Origin: an uncultured Blautia sp.
Lineage (GTDB): Bacteria; Bacillota; Clostridia; Lachnospirales; Lachnospiraceae
NCBI GenBank assembly: GCA_945864225.1
Contig: CAMBAL010000020.1
Span: 1-38,007, forward strand
Reading direction: 5' to 3'
Length of the DNA: 38,007 nt
In this document: in pieces, positions 30,534-38,007 of the stretch
Numbering within the stretch: the first letter of the stretch is position 1
Layout: each line of letters starts with the position of its first letter
The notes under the pieces: generated by a model
Database searches by the model: none
What the model was told of the DNA's origin: nothing
What the model saw: only the letters and a program-made list of their open reading frames with translations
Made by a program: the position numbers and the translations under genes

Positions 30534-31679
30534 ATGGTTATGAGAAGATTAGGAAAAACGGGACTTCAGGTAAGTGAAATAGGGTTTGGCGGCGAATGGC
30601 TGGAACGTCACCCGGAGGAAGAAAGCATTGAGCTGATAAAATATGCATCTTCGAAAGGCATTAATATTCTGGACTGCTGGATGCCGGATCCAAAGTCCAG
30701 GAATATTATTGGAGAAGGAATTAAGGAAAATCGGAAACAGTGGTTTATCCAGGGACATCTTGGTTCCACATGGAAAGATGGACAGTATTACAGAACCAGA
30801 GAATTGGAGTATGTGCGTCCGGCATTTGAGGATCTGCTGAAAAGGCTGCAGACAGATTACATAGACCTGGGAATGATCCATTATGTGGATTCCGTGGAAG
30901 AATGGGACCAGATTCAGCATTCGGATTATCTGAAATATGTGATGGAACTGAAAAATAGTGGTGTTATCCGACATATCGGGTTGAGTTCCCATAATCCCAG
31001 GGTTGCGGTAAAAGCAGCACAATCCGGATATGTGGAAATGATTCTTTTCAGCATTAACCCTGCGTTTGATATGCTTCCGGCCAGCGAAGATATTAATACA
31101 ATGTTTGCCGAGGAATTTGACGCAGGACTGAAAGGAATTGATCCGGACAGAGCGCTGCTTTATAAGGTATGTGAGCAGAATGATGTGGGAATTACAGTTA
31201 TGAAGGGCTTTGCCGGCGGGCGGCTGTTTGATGAAAAGCGGTCTCCCTTTGGAGTAAGTCTGACGCCGGTGCAGTGCATTCATTATGCATTGACAAGACC
31301 TGCCGTGGCTTCTATTTTGTGCGGATATGATACAAAGGAGCAGATAGAGGCAGCCGTGGCTTATGAGGAGGCGTCTGAGGAAGAGAAGGATTATGCATCG
31401 GTGATTGCAAATGCGCCGTTCCATTCTTACCGCGGAGAATGTACATATTGCGGTCATTGCAAGCCGTGTGTTTCCAACCTTGATATTGCAATGATCAATA
31501 AGTTCTATGATCTCGCAGTGATGCAGCCGGAAGTGCCGGCTACCGTGAAATCACATTATGAACTTCTGGAGCACAAGGCATCGGAGTGTATTGCCTGTCA
31601 TGCATGTGAAACACGCTGTCCGTTTGGCGTACCAATTGCGGAACGGATGGAGAAGACAGCGAAGCTATTTGGCTTCTGA
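30534..31679 (+). CDS. Aldo/keto reductase-like protein with two 4Fe-4S motifs and degenerate active site (AKR-2)
   Basis: The 381-residue protein shares the layout of the gene at 26324: TIM barrel, then CTYCGHCKPC and CIACHACETRCPFGVP for two 4Fe-4S clusters. The catalytic tetrad is altered. Asp47 and His116 remain, but the Tyr position is Asp52 (LDCWMPDPKS) and the Lys position is His75 (WFIQGH). Normal NADPH-dependent carbonyl reduction is therefore doubtful. GGGGGT at 30521-30526 gives a 7-nt spacer to the ATG at 30534; the ATG at 30519 would lie too near its own upstream AAAGG. A terminator follows. The upstream gap of about 180 bp shows a TATAAT near 30450 without a good -35. Confidence 0.88.
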   Translation: MVMRRLGKTGLQVSEIGFGGEWLERHPEEESIELIKYASSKGINILDCWMPDPKSRNIIGEGIKENRKQWFIQGHLGSTWKDGQYYRTRELEYVRPAFEDLLKRLQTDYIDLGMIHYVDSVEEWDQIQHSDYLKYVMELKNSGVIRHIGLSSHNPRVAVKAAQSGYVEMILFSINPAFDMLPASEDINTMFAEEFDAGLKGIDPDRALLYKVCEQNDVGITVMKGFAGGRLFDEKRSPFGVSLTPVQCIHYALTRPAVASILCGYDTKEQIEAAVAYEEASEEEKDYASVIANAPFHSYRGECTYCGHCKPCVSNLDIAMINKFYDLAVMQPEVPATVKSHYELLEHKASECIACHACETRCPFGVPIAERMEKTAKLFGF

Positions 31680-31721
31680 ATGAAGCGAAAGTGGAATTGA
31701 TATAGCAAAAGTTTTGCAGAG

Positions 31722-31752
31722 AATAGCACTGAGGAATTCAGTGCTATTTTTT
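31722..31752 (+). terminator. Rho-independent terminator after AKR-2
   Basis: AATAGCACTGA pairs perfectly with TCAGTGCTATT around GGAAT and runs into TTTT. Confidence 0.9.
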
Positions 31753-31904
31753 GTAGGATTATCATTGCTTTGGGATAGCATGGAAGCAGTGCAAAGATTC
31801 CGATGGTTTGTCAAGAAAAATGTGTAAGGTGTATAAATCGCGGAAATTGGATGGAGTACTGTAATTATAAGAATTACTGAATTTTAAATTTATCTTTTTC
31901 ATCA

Positions 31905-31933
31905 TTGACATATAAATAAAAGAAAAGTATAAT
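31905..31933 (+). promoter_or_regulatory. Perfect-consensus SigA promoter
   Basis: TTGACA, 17-nt spacer, TATAAT: every hexamer base and the spacing are consensus. It drives the dehydrogenase at 32031 with a roughly 90-nt AT-rich leader. The 351-bp gap contains nothing else apart from the terminator at 31722. Confidence 0.88.
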
Positions 31934-32030
31934 TGATATGTAAAATAGAATTACAAAATAAAAATACATAATAAACATTATCAGATCAGAAAGATCATAT
32001 TCAAGTAAAAAAGAAAAGGAGAGATTAAAA

Positions 32031-33107
32031 ATGAAAAACATTCCTGAAACAATGAAGGCACTTGTGGCGTATGGCAAGGGGGATTACCGGCTGGAACTGA
32101 ATTATCCCACACCGGAATGCGGACCGGATGATATTATTATCAAAACAGAAGGATGCGGTGTCTGTGCCGGTGATCTGAAATGCTATCACGGGGCAGCGAT
32201 GTTCTGGGGAGATGAAGTGCAGCCGTCGTGGGTGGAACCACCCTTTATTCCTGGACATGAGTTTCTGGGACATATTGTGGAGCTTGGGGAAAATGTAAAA
32301 GATTTTAAGATTGGACAGAGGATAACTGCAGATCAGATTGTTCCCTGCGGAGAGTGTAAGTTCTGTAAGAGCGGCAGATACTGGATGTGCCAGCCGCATG
32401 CTACCTTTGGATTTCAGAAGGGAAATAATGGCGGTATGGCAGAGTATGTCCGCTATCCGAAGACTGCAGTGATCTCAGAAGTTCCGGAAGATATGGAATT
32501 AAAGAAAGCGCTTCTGATCGAGCCTTACGGATGTTCCAAACATGCCGTTGACCGTGCGCAGATTACGAATGATGATGTCGTTGTAATCGCTGGTGCCGGT
32601 ACTCTGGGACTTGGTATGATCACCTATGCAAGAATGAAAAATCCTACAAAGCTGATTGTTCTGGATATGCTGGATAATCGTCTGGAAAAAGCAAAAGAAT
32701 TCGGTGCAGACCTTGTGATGAATCCTGGAAAAGAAGATGTCGTTGCAAAGGTTCTGGAACTTACGGACGGATATGGATGTGATATTTACATTGAAGCAAC
32801 CGGTCATCCGGCAAGCGTGCAACAGGGTCTGAACATGGTGCGCAAACTGGGAAGATTTGTAGAATTCAGTGTATTTGGACAGCCTGCAACGATTGACTGG
32901 TCCATCATCGGTGACCGCAAAGAACTGGATGTCCTTGGCTCTCATCTGAGTCCGTACTGCTATCCGTTTGTGATTAGAAATATTTGCAATGGAAACCTGA
33001 AAACAGAGGGAGTTGTTTCCAAAACTTTCCCGATTGAGGAATGGGAAAAAGCGTTTGAATACGCAACCGGGAAATATGGAGATTTTAAAGTTGCCATAAC
33101 TTTCTGA
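32031..33107 (+). CDS. Zinc-dependent medium-chain dehydrogenase (polyol dehydrogenase-like)
   Basis: The 358-residue protein is a medium-chain dehydrogenase. Catalytic zinc ligands are in GCGVCAGD (Cys near 45) and PGHEFLG; the structural zinc is held by CGECKFCKSGRYWMC (four Cys). The NAD-binding loop is GAGTLGLGM near 187. HGAAMFWGDE and the IEPYGCSKHAVDRA stretch resemble erythritol/L-threitol and related polyol dehydrogenases, so oxidation of a sugar alcohol is the best guess. The start follows AAAGGAGAGATTAAAA. It has its own strong promoter and converges on the amino acid transporter operon, sharing a terminator with it. Confidence 0.88.
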   Translation: MKNIPETMKALVAYGKGDYRLELNYPTPECGPDDIIIKTEGCGVCAGDLKCYHGAAMFWGDEVQPSWVEPPFIPGHEFLGHIVELGENVKDFKIGQRITADQIVPCGECKFCKSGRYWMCQPHATFGFQKGNNGGMAEYVRYPKTAVISEVPEDMELKKALLIEPYGCSKHAVDRAQITNDDVVVIAGAGTLGLGMITYARMKNPTKLIVLDMLDNRLEKAKEFGADLVMNPGKEDVVAKVLELTDGYGCDIYIEATGHPASVQQGLNMVRKLGRFVEFSVFGQPATIDWSIIGDRKELDVLGSHLSPYCYPFVIRNICNGNLKTEGVVSKTFPIEEWEKAFEYATGKYGDFKVAITF

Positions 33108-33174
33108 TGAGTGTAGTCTATTATAGGACTGTCTGGCAGTCATGAAATAGGATGTGCTGACGGGATTTTTACAT

Positions 33175-33269
33175 AAAAAATGCCTTCGGGTAAAGAATAA
33201 TTTCCAAAAAAGATAATCGGAATAACCGCGTTCTGATTCAGGAAATTATTCATTTCCGAAGGCTTTTTT
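33175..33269. terminator. Bidirectional terminator between convergent units
   Basis: A ~30-bp near-perfect inverted repeat: AAAAAATGCCTTCGGG and GAATAATTTCC at left, GGAAATTATTC and CCGAAGGCTTTTTTT at right, around a 35-nt loop. A- and T-tracts let it work on both strands. Confidence 0.82.
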
Positions 33270-33307
33270 TGTCTGTCCGACAGATAATTCGAAATGCTTT
33301 ATCAGGC

Positions 33308-34054
33308 TCAGGAATTCCTGAATCTGCTTAAAAACTCTTTTGTCTGCTGCTGTTTCGGATGTACAAAAATATCATCCGGAGTTCCTTCTTCCGCAATGAC
33401 ACCGTCTGCCATAAAGATTACATGGCTGGATACATCTCTTGCAAAAGCCATTTCATGAGTAACCACCAGCATAGTGAGTCCTTCTCTTGCAAGGGCTTCC
33501 ATAACACTCAAAACTTCCCCTACCATCTGCGGGTCCAGCGCGGAGGTCGGTTCGTCAAAAAGCAGGATTTCCGGTTCCATAGCCAGAGCTCTTGCAATGG
33601 CAACACGCTGTTTCTGACCGCCGGAAAGCTGACGGGGTTTGGCGTTTACATAGGGTTCCATTCCCACTTTTTGAAGAAATTTCATCGCCTGTGCACGGGC
33701 GGTTTCTTTGTCTTTTTTGGCAACTTTGATCTGACCGACCATACAGTTTTCCAGAACCGTCATATTATTGAAGAGGTTAAAATTCTGGAATACCATGCCT
33801 ACCTTTTCGCGGTAAGCGGGTACATTGATTTTCGGGTCAGTGATGTCTTTGTCGTGAAAAAGAATCTGGCCGCTTCCAGGTGTTTCCAGAAGATTGATGC
33901 AGCGGAGCATGGTGGATTTGCCGGAACCGGACGCACCGATAATGGAAACCACGTCTCCTCTTCGTACCTGAAAATCAATATCTTTCAGTACTTCGTGTTT
34001 TCCGAAGCTCTTACCGAGATGAGAAACCTGAAGAATCGTTTCTGCATTGCTCAT
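33308..34054 (-). CDS. Polar amino acid ABC transporter ATPase (GlnQ/HisP type)
   Basis: The 248-residue ATPase has Walker [10 protein letters not shown] (near 37), Q-loop MVFQNFNLF, signature LSGGQKQR, Walker [13 protein letters not shown] and the switch His in [22 protein letters not shown] is typical of the polar amino acid subfamily. GGAGG lies 3 nt from a GTG at 34060 but 9 nt from the ATG at 34054, which I chose. It starts 2 bp after the permease stop, so translation is coupled. The substrate is a polar or charged amino acid, not further defined. Confidence 0.9.
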   Translation of the reverse strand: MSNAETILQVSHLGKSFGKHEVLKDIDFQVRRGDVVSIIGASGSGKSTMLRCINLLETPGSGQILFHDKDITDPKINVPAYREKVGMVFQNFNLFNNMTVLENCMVGQIKVAKKDKETARAQAMKFLQKVGMEPYVNAKPRQLSGGQKQRVAIARALAMEPEILLFDEPTSALDPQMVGEVLSVMEALAREGLTMLVVTHEMAFARDVSSHVIFMADGVIAEEGTPDDIFVHPKQQQTKEFLSRFRNS

Positions 34055-34056
34055 GA

Positions 34057-34836
34057 TCACCTGCCTCCTTTCTTGCGAAGCTGGTCGCCGATGTCCATGA
34101 CATCCACCAGTTCATAATTGTCATCACCGTCCATTTTTTTCTCCCAGAAATTGAGAAGTCTGGATGTGACAAGTGTCATGGTCAGGTAAATGAGCATGAC
34201 GATCGTTGCAGATTCAAAGTAAGTATACAGTGCACCGGCAACGCTTTTATGTACAAAGAACAGGTCTACGATGCTGATGACGGAAAGAACAGAAGTGTCC
34301 TTAATATTGATGATCAGGTTATTTCCAATCTGCGGCATGATATTACGAAATGCCTGAGGAAGGATGACGTTGGACATGGCCTGCACGTGAGTCATACCAA
34401 TTGCCTTGGCACCTTCCATCTGTCCGGGATCAACGGAAATAATACCGCCTCGCACGGATTCAGCCATATAGGCACCTGTGTTGATGGAAACAATTAAGAA
34501 CGCTGATTCCCACATGCCAAGCTGAATATGGAATACCTGAGACATTCCATAGTAGATAAATACAGCCTGAACAATCATGGGAGTTCCGCGGAAAACTTCC
34601 ACGTAAGCCCGGAGGAGAATTTTTACAAAACCCAGAAGGCCACGTTTCGCTGCGCTGTCTTTCTTCTTATCTACTGGGATTGTCTGTACGATTCCTACCA
34701 GAAAACCAATGATGCATCCGATCGCTGTGGAAACAATTGCAATAAGCAGGGTGGTTCCGGCGCCTTTCAGGTAGGATATTCCATATTGCTGGAGAAGATA
34801 AATGATCCTCTCCAGAAAGTTCATTTCGGATATCAC
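34057..34836 (-). CDS. Polar amino acid ABC transporter permease (HisM/GlnP type)
   Basis: The 259-residue membrane protein has the HisMQ family pattern: [19 protein letters not shown] as first transmembrane helix, [20 protein letters not shown], and the EAA-like docking motif [27 protein letters not shown], divided here for description. [14 protein letters not shown] is also standard. GTG at 34836 has AAGGA 11 nt upstream; the in-frame ATG at 34824 is the alternative. It is the only permease, so it probably forms a homodimer. A 83-bp gap separates it from the binding protein gene. Confidence 0.88.
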   Translation of the reverse strand: MISEMNFLERIIYLLQQYGISYLKGAGTTLLIAIVSTAIGCIIGFLVGIVQTIPVDKKKDSAAKRGLLGFVKILLRAYVEVFRGTPMIVQAVFIYYGMSQVFHIQLGMWESAFLIVSINTGAYMAESVRGGIISVDPGQMEGAKAIGMTHVQAMSNVILPQAFRNIMPQIGNNLIINIKDTSVLSVISIVDLFFVHKSVAGALYTYFESATIVMLIYLTMTLVTSRLLNFWEKKMDGDDNYELVDVMDIGDQLRKKGGR

Positions 34837-34919
34837 GATGATCAGATTCCTTTCTATCTTTTATAATAGTGTCCTTTCGAGTAATTATAAATACAATACT
34901 TTTCAGTTGATTTCAAAAC

Positions 34920-35768
34920 TTATTCGGAAAGAGGCTGTACGGCAATTGCATCATCCATCATGGCATTGTAGTCATCTGTAGTCATTTCAGAAAGAACGCT
35001 GTTGATGCCGTCCAGAAGTTCTGTGTTGCCTTTCTGTACAGAAATACCGATGTTGATTTCTTCTTCGGAAACTTCGAAATCATCGTCTGTTCCGGAGAAG
35101 TCAAGGAGTTTCAGATCCGGATAAGCAACACATGCAGCCATTGCGGTAGGCATATCTGTTACAATCAGGTCCGTACGGCCGCTCTCCAGTGCTACCAGCA
35201 TAGCCGGTGCAGATTCCTGTGCAGGCTGGATGTTGGCATCTTTGATCTGCGGCAGGCAGACATCATACCAGATGGTTCCAAGCTGGGATGTGCAGGTTGC
35301 GCCTTCAAGATCGGCTAATCCTGCAGCATCGGCATAATCGCCGTCACCTTTGACAAGGCCTACAACGGATGCATAGTAATAGGGTTCAGAGAAATCTACC
35401 ATCTGAAGTCTTTCAGAAGTAATGGACTGACCTGCGATGACACAGTCTACAGTACCGGACATAACTGCAGGAACAAGGGAATCCCAGTCAAGCTTTACGA
35501 TCTGAAGTTCATAACCGAGTTCGTCTGCAATTTTTTTGGCAATCATAACATCATATCCATATGCATAATCGTTGCTGTCAGCAATGGGAACGGCACCGTT
35601 GGAATCATCTGACTGAGTCCAGTTGTAAGGAGCATATCCACATTCCATGGCAACTTTCAGTACATTTGTGTCATCAGCGCTAACTGTCTGTGCACCCAAA
35701 GCTGTGCAGACCATAGCTGCGGCAGCGAGAGATGCAGTTGTCATTTTCCACATTTTGTTTTTTCTCAT
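34920..35768 (-). CDS. Polar amino acid-binding protein (SBP_bac_3)
   Basis: The 282-residue protein has a signal peptide (MRKNKMWKMTTASL then an Ala-rich core ending TVSAD). There is no lipobox Cys. The mature part shows the SBP_bac_3 pattern: MECGYAPYNW at the start, YAYGYDVMIAKKIADELGYEL, WDSLVPAVMSGTVDCVIAG and DFSEPYYYA. It captures an amino acid outside the cell for the permease and ATPase downstream. GAGGAGG precedes both ATG 35774 and ATG 35768; spacing of 8 favours the latter. Upstream in-frame ATGs up to 35852 lie beyond this site. Expression may be limited by the hairpin at 35831-35874. Confidence 0.9.
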   Translation of the reverse strand: MRKNKMWKMTTASLAAAAMVCTALGAQTVSADDTNVLKVAMECGYAPYNWTQSDDSNGAVPIADSNDYAYGYDVMIAKKIADELGYELQIVKLDWDSLVPAVMSGTVDCVIAGQSITSERLQMVDFSEPYYYASVVGLVKGDGDYADAAGLADLEGATCTSQLGTIWYDVCLPQIKDANIQPAQESAPAMLVALESGRTDLIVTDMPTAMAACVAYPDLKLLDFSGTDDDFEVSEEEINIGISVQKGNTELLDGINSVLSEMTTDDYNAMMDDAIAVQPLSE

Positions 35769-35830
35769 TTTCATTTCCTCCTCATAATGTATGTTTATTA
35801 TTATATAATTTGTTCCCGGGCGATTCCCGC

Positions 35831-35874
35831 GAAAAAAAGCGCAAAAAGACACATGAAGTGCCCCTTTGCGCTTT
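35831..35874 (-). terminator. Terminator/attenuator-like hairpin at the head of the amino acid ABC operon
   Basis: On the minus strand AAAGCGCAAAGGGGCAC pairs with GTGTCTTTTTGCGCTTT (17 bp with three G-U pairs) around TTCAT and continues into T7. It starts within a few bases of the predicted transcription start, well before the coding region. Confidence 0.7.
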
Positions 35875-35879
35875 ATAAT

Positions 35880-35908
35880 ATTTTAATACTTTGTCGCAGG
35901 AAAGTCAA
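35880..35908 (-). promoter_or_regulatory. Promoter of the amino acid ABC operon
   Basis: On the minus strand TTGACT, 17-nt spacer, TAAAAT. The IS630 element ends 46 bp upstream of the -35 box and leaves it intact. Confidence 0.6.
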
Positions 35909-35953
35909 TGAATATACCATATTTTGTGGATTTTGTATAAGCCACTTATGCTA

Positions 35954-37221
35954 GTATAACATAAATTAAATAAGTACCATATATTTTAAACTAAATATGT
36001 GATATACTATTCTCATCAACGAAAGGATGGTTGTTATGAAAAATACGTTTCTTCCTTTATCTGATGAGGATAAAAAATATCTTAAATCATTATCTAAAAC
36101 CAGAACGATTCAAGCACAGGTGGTAGATCGTGCAAGAATTCTTTTGTATAAAGCTGATGGTGTATCTTTTGATGATATCGCTGCCAGATTGAATATCAGC
36201 AAAAGAACTGTTCGCTTATGTATTTCAAAGTTTAATAATGGAGGCCTTGATGCTGCATTGTTTGATGCTAAGCGTTCCGGAAGACCTTCCGAAGTATCAG
36301 ATGATGCTAAAGCATGGATTATTAATCTTGCATGCCAAAGACCTGCGGATTTAGGATATTCTCAAGAACTTTGGACATTAGCCAAACTCCATAAACACAT
36401 ACAACAGCACGCACAACAGGCTGGATTCCCAAGACTTACAACTATCACTAAGGCGTATGTGCAAAAACTTTTACAGGATAATCAGATTAAACCGTTTAAA
36501 ATCAAGTATTATTGTGAAAAGCGAGATCCTGATTTCGAATCAAAAATGCATGAGGTTCTTGTTGTTTATAAACAGGTTGAAATGCAGTTTGATGAAAACG
36601 GTAACATTATTGTGCCTGATGATTATAAGCTCACTATAACTGTATCCTATGATGAAAAACCAGGAATCCAGGCAATTGCTAATACATCCAAGGATTTGCG
36701 TCCAACCGGAGATAATGGTGAGGTGTATCGCGATTATGAGTATAAACGTCTTGGGACAGTTTCCCTACTGGCTGGAATTGATTTGCTTACAGGAGAAGCA
36801 ATTCCTTTAGTGAGAGATACCCACAAAAGTTCTGATTTTATTGACTTCCTAAAAATACTGGATAAAAAATATCCATCACAAGATACAATCAGAATTATAT
36901 TAGATAATCACTCAGCCCATACATCCAAAGAGACGAAACGATTTCTTGCAACAATGCCCAAAGACCGCTTTGCGTTTGTATTTACCCCAAAGCATGGTTC
37001 GTGGCTGAATATGATAGAAGGTTTCTTTGGAAAAATGACAAAACAAATGTTACGTGGTATCAGAGTAAATTCAAAACAGGAACTTGTGGATCGAATCTAC
37101 CAGTATTTCGATGAAATCAACAAGGAACCAGTTGTTTACCACTGGAAATATAAAATGGATGATATTGAAGAGACTGAGTCTGCATCTGTTTAATATGGTA
37201 CTTATTAAATGGTCGATGTAC
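35954..37221. mobile_element. Complete IS630-family insertion sequence
   Basis: About 1.27 kb. The outer 32 bp at each end (counted from CTAGTA, which includes the TA target) match at 25 positions as inverted repeats, with AATAAGTACCATAT identical. A TA dinucleotide flanks each end (35952-35953 and 37222-37223), the target duplication expected for IS630. One intact transposase gene is inside, so the element may still be mobile. Confidence 0.85.
36036..37193 (+). CDS. IS630-family transposase
   Basis: The 385-residue protein has an N-terminal helix-turn-helix (DIAARLNISKRTVRLCISKFNNGG, residues about 47-70, followed by FDAKRSGRPSE) and a DDE catalytic domain: Asp206 in YDEKPG, Asp290 in ILDNHSAH and Glu328 in NMIEGFFGK. 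GSWLNMIE is the classic IS630 motif. The frame is uninterrupted. AAAGG immediately precedes the ATG at 36027 but has a 9-nt spacer to the ATG at 36036, which I prefer. Its codon use looks more AT-rich than that of its neighbours, in line with acquisition by transfer. Confidence 0.93.
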   Translation: MKNTFLPLSDEDKKYLKSLSKTRTIQAQVVDRARILLYKADGVSFDDIAARLNISKRTVRLCISKFNNGGLDAALFDAKRSGRPSEVSDDAKAWIINLACQRPADLGYSQELWTLAKLHKHIQQHAQQAGFPRLTTITKAYVQKLLQDNQIKPFKIKYYCEKRDPDFESKMHEVLVVYKQVEMQFDENGNIIVPDDYKLTITVSYDEKPGIQAIANTSKDLRPTGDNGEVYRDYEYKRLGTVSLLAGIDLLTGEAIPLVRDTHKSSDFIDFLKILDKKYPSQDTIRIILDNHSAHTSKETKRFLATMPKDRFAFVFTPKHGSWLNMIEGFFGKMTKQMLRGIRVNSKQELVDRIYQYFDEINKEPVVYHWKYKMDDIEETESASV

Positions 37222-37267
37222 TAGAGTGTGTTTTACCGGTTTATGAGTAAGGAATTGCTTCGCTTTT

Positions 37268-37786
37268 TCATGGGATTCTTTTTATGGTTTCCGAGGTGAG
37301 GATTCCTATAAGAAAACCGGTAACAACTCCGGAGACCAGAAGGGCAGGAGCGTAATACATGAGACTTGTATTTTCTACAATGAGCATAGCGACAAGGAGC
37401 TGGCCGATGTTATGGCTGACTCCGCCTGCAATACTGATACCCATGATACTGAATCCCTGTCGGCGTCTTAACAGTGTCATGACCAGAAGACTCAGAGAGG
37501 CTCCGGCCAGGCTGTATGCAATGCTGAAAAGGTTGCCGAACAGGAAGCCGATTACCAGGATACGGATCAGAGATACCAGAGCGGCATCTTTCCAGCTGTA
37601 TCGTTCCAGTATGAAAAGAACGGCCAGATTTGCCAGTCCCAGTTTAATGCCCGGGATGCCTGCGAAAACGGGAATTAAGGTTTCGATGTATCCGAAAATA
37701 ATAGCCACTGCTGAAAAAAGTCCGAGATATGCGATTTTTTTGTTCATATACGTCAGCTTCATCAAAAGGGTGGCAGGATGAAGCAT
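37268..37786 (-). CDS. Gx transporter / heptaprenyl diphosphate synthase component I family membrane protein
   Basis: Up to 172 residues, with about five transmembrane segments and the family landmarks GYIETLIPVFAGIPGIKLGLANLAVLF and YSLAGASLSLLVM, split here for length. Proteins of this family are annotated as heptaprenyl diphosphate synthase component I but look like small substrate-specific transport components (the 'Gx transporter' name). Its job here is uncertain. The start is not settled: GAGGAGGA abuts the ATG at 37786, and the more usual family start MNKKIAYLG would be at 37747. The IS630 element sits directly downstream, separating it from whatever gene followed. Confidence 0.82.
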   Translation of the reverse strand: MLHPATLLMKLTYMNKKIAYLGLFSAVAIIFGYIETLIPVFAGIPGIKLGLANLAVLFILERYSWKDAALVSLIRILVIGFLFGNLFSIAYSLAGASLSLLVMTLLRRRQGFSIMGISIAGGVSHNIGQLLVAMLIVENTSLMYYAPALLVSGVVTGFLIGILTSETIKRIP

Positions 37787-37811
37787 TCCTCCTCTGCGAT
37801 TTATGTATTTA

Positions 37812-37840
37812 AATATAACCTGTTTCGTGGAGAGTGTAAA
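37812..37840 (-). promoter_or_regulatory. Promoter of the Gx transporter-family gene
   Basis: On the minus strand TTTACA, 17-nt spacer, TATATT, about 26 bp upstream of the ATG at 37786. Confidence 0.6.
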
Positions 37841-37943
37841 GCTGGAAAAATATGAAACATAAATGTTGTTTGAAATAAGTTTGTCATAATCCAGAGGGGG
37901 CCAGGATGTGGAGAGTTTGCTAAGTGCTTCAGGTGTTTGTGGG

Positions 37944-38003
37944 TTAAAGAGTGCTTTAGTTAATAAAAATGTTTTTGGTGAATTAAAGAAGGCTTTAGTT
38001 AAT
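37944..38003. repeat. Hairpin repeat pair at right window end
   Basis: Two units, TTAAAGAGTGCTTTAGTTAA at 37944 and ATTAAAGAAGGCTTTAGTTAA at 37982, each fold into a small stem around a 4-nt loop. They match the complement of positions 36-82, with a shared exact 17-mer (AACTAAAGCACTCTTTA at 37-53). Confidence 0.65.
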
Positions 38004-38007
38004 TACA

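Noticed and set aside
36457-36639. Extra small gene inside the IS element
   Set aside because: Alternative frame of the transposase with no ribosome-binding site.
1-38007. Prophage, plasmid origin, antibiotic-resistance or defence island
   Set aside because: No phage structural, replication, toxin-antitoxin, restriction or resistance genes were seen; only one IS element is present.

Overview
The window looks like chromosomal DNA from a low-to-moderate-GC Gram-positive anaerobe, most likely a gut Lachnospiraceae (Blautia/Ruminococcus type). Reasons: meso-diaminopimelate dehydrogenase, NlpC/P60 wall hydrolases, strong GGAGG ribosome-binding sites, A-rich leaders, consensus SigA promoters, ferredoxin-type aldo/keto reductases, anaerobic cobalt chelatase (CbiK) and a B12 riboswitch. 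No rRNA, tRNA, CRISPR array or prophage was seen. Both window ends carry the same small hairpin repeat in opposite orientations, which fits a contig that stops in a repeat family (inference).

Layout. 1-8.0 kb: VOC/glyoxalase-like protein, a secreted DUF1002 protein behind a 17-bp tandem-repeat leader, an RlmI-type rRNA methyltransferase, a flavin reductase-like protein, then an operon of zinc-ribbon membrane protein, DUF5685 protein and J-domain protein with a cysteine-rich tail, then ddh. 8.0-11.8 kb: two secreted NlpC/P60 hydrolases, one with a long choline-binding-type repeat array and a WalR-like box in its leader, one with a coiled coil. 12.1-14.6 kb: an unusual 825-residue protein, methyltransferase + AstE/AspA-type zinc hydrolase + second methyltransferase.

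14.8-18.7 kb (minus strand): cobalt uptake operon cbiM-cbiN-cbiQ-cbiO/cbiK under a cobalamin riboswitch with a terminator. cbiO and cbiK form one uninterrupted reading frame although a good ribosome-binding site for cbiK survives inside it. 18.8-26.1 kb: a DnaJ-like protein, a LysR regulator, and a five-gene Nik/Opp-type ABC transporter. The fused methyltransferase/hydrolase, the cobalt operon and the Nik/Opp importer sit side by side, suggesting a metal-acquisition neighbourhood; the link is inferred from position only.

26.3-33.1 kb: a redox/sugar-catabolism set, mostly separate transcription units: two aldo/keto reductases with two C-terminal 4Fe-4S motifs each (the second has lost the catalytic Tyr and Lys), a nitronate monooxygenase-like flavoprotein behind a second tandem-repeat leader, a ROK regulator, and a zinc polyol dehydrogenase with a perfect consensus promoter. 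33.3-35.9 kb (minus): polar amino acid ABC transporter with a terminator-like hairpin at the predicted transcription start. 36.0-37.2 kb: intact IS630-family insertion. 37.3-37.8 kb (minus): Gx/heptaprenyl-diphosphate-synthase-component-I type membrane protein.

A palindromic intergenic repeat ending in GAGCGTGTTTGAAAATT-like sequence recurs between genes from 4.7 to 27.7 kb.
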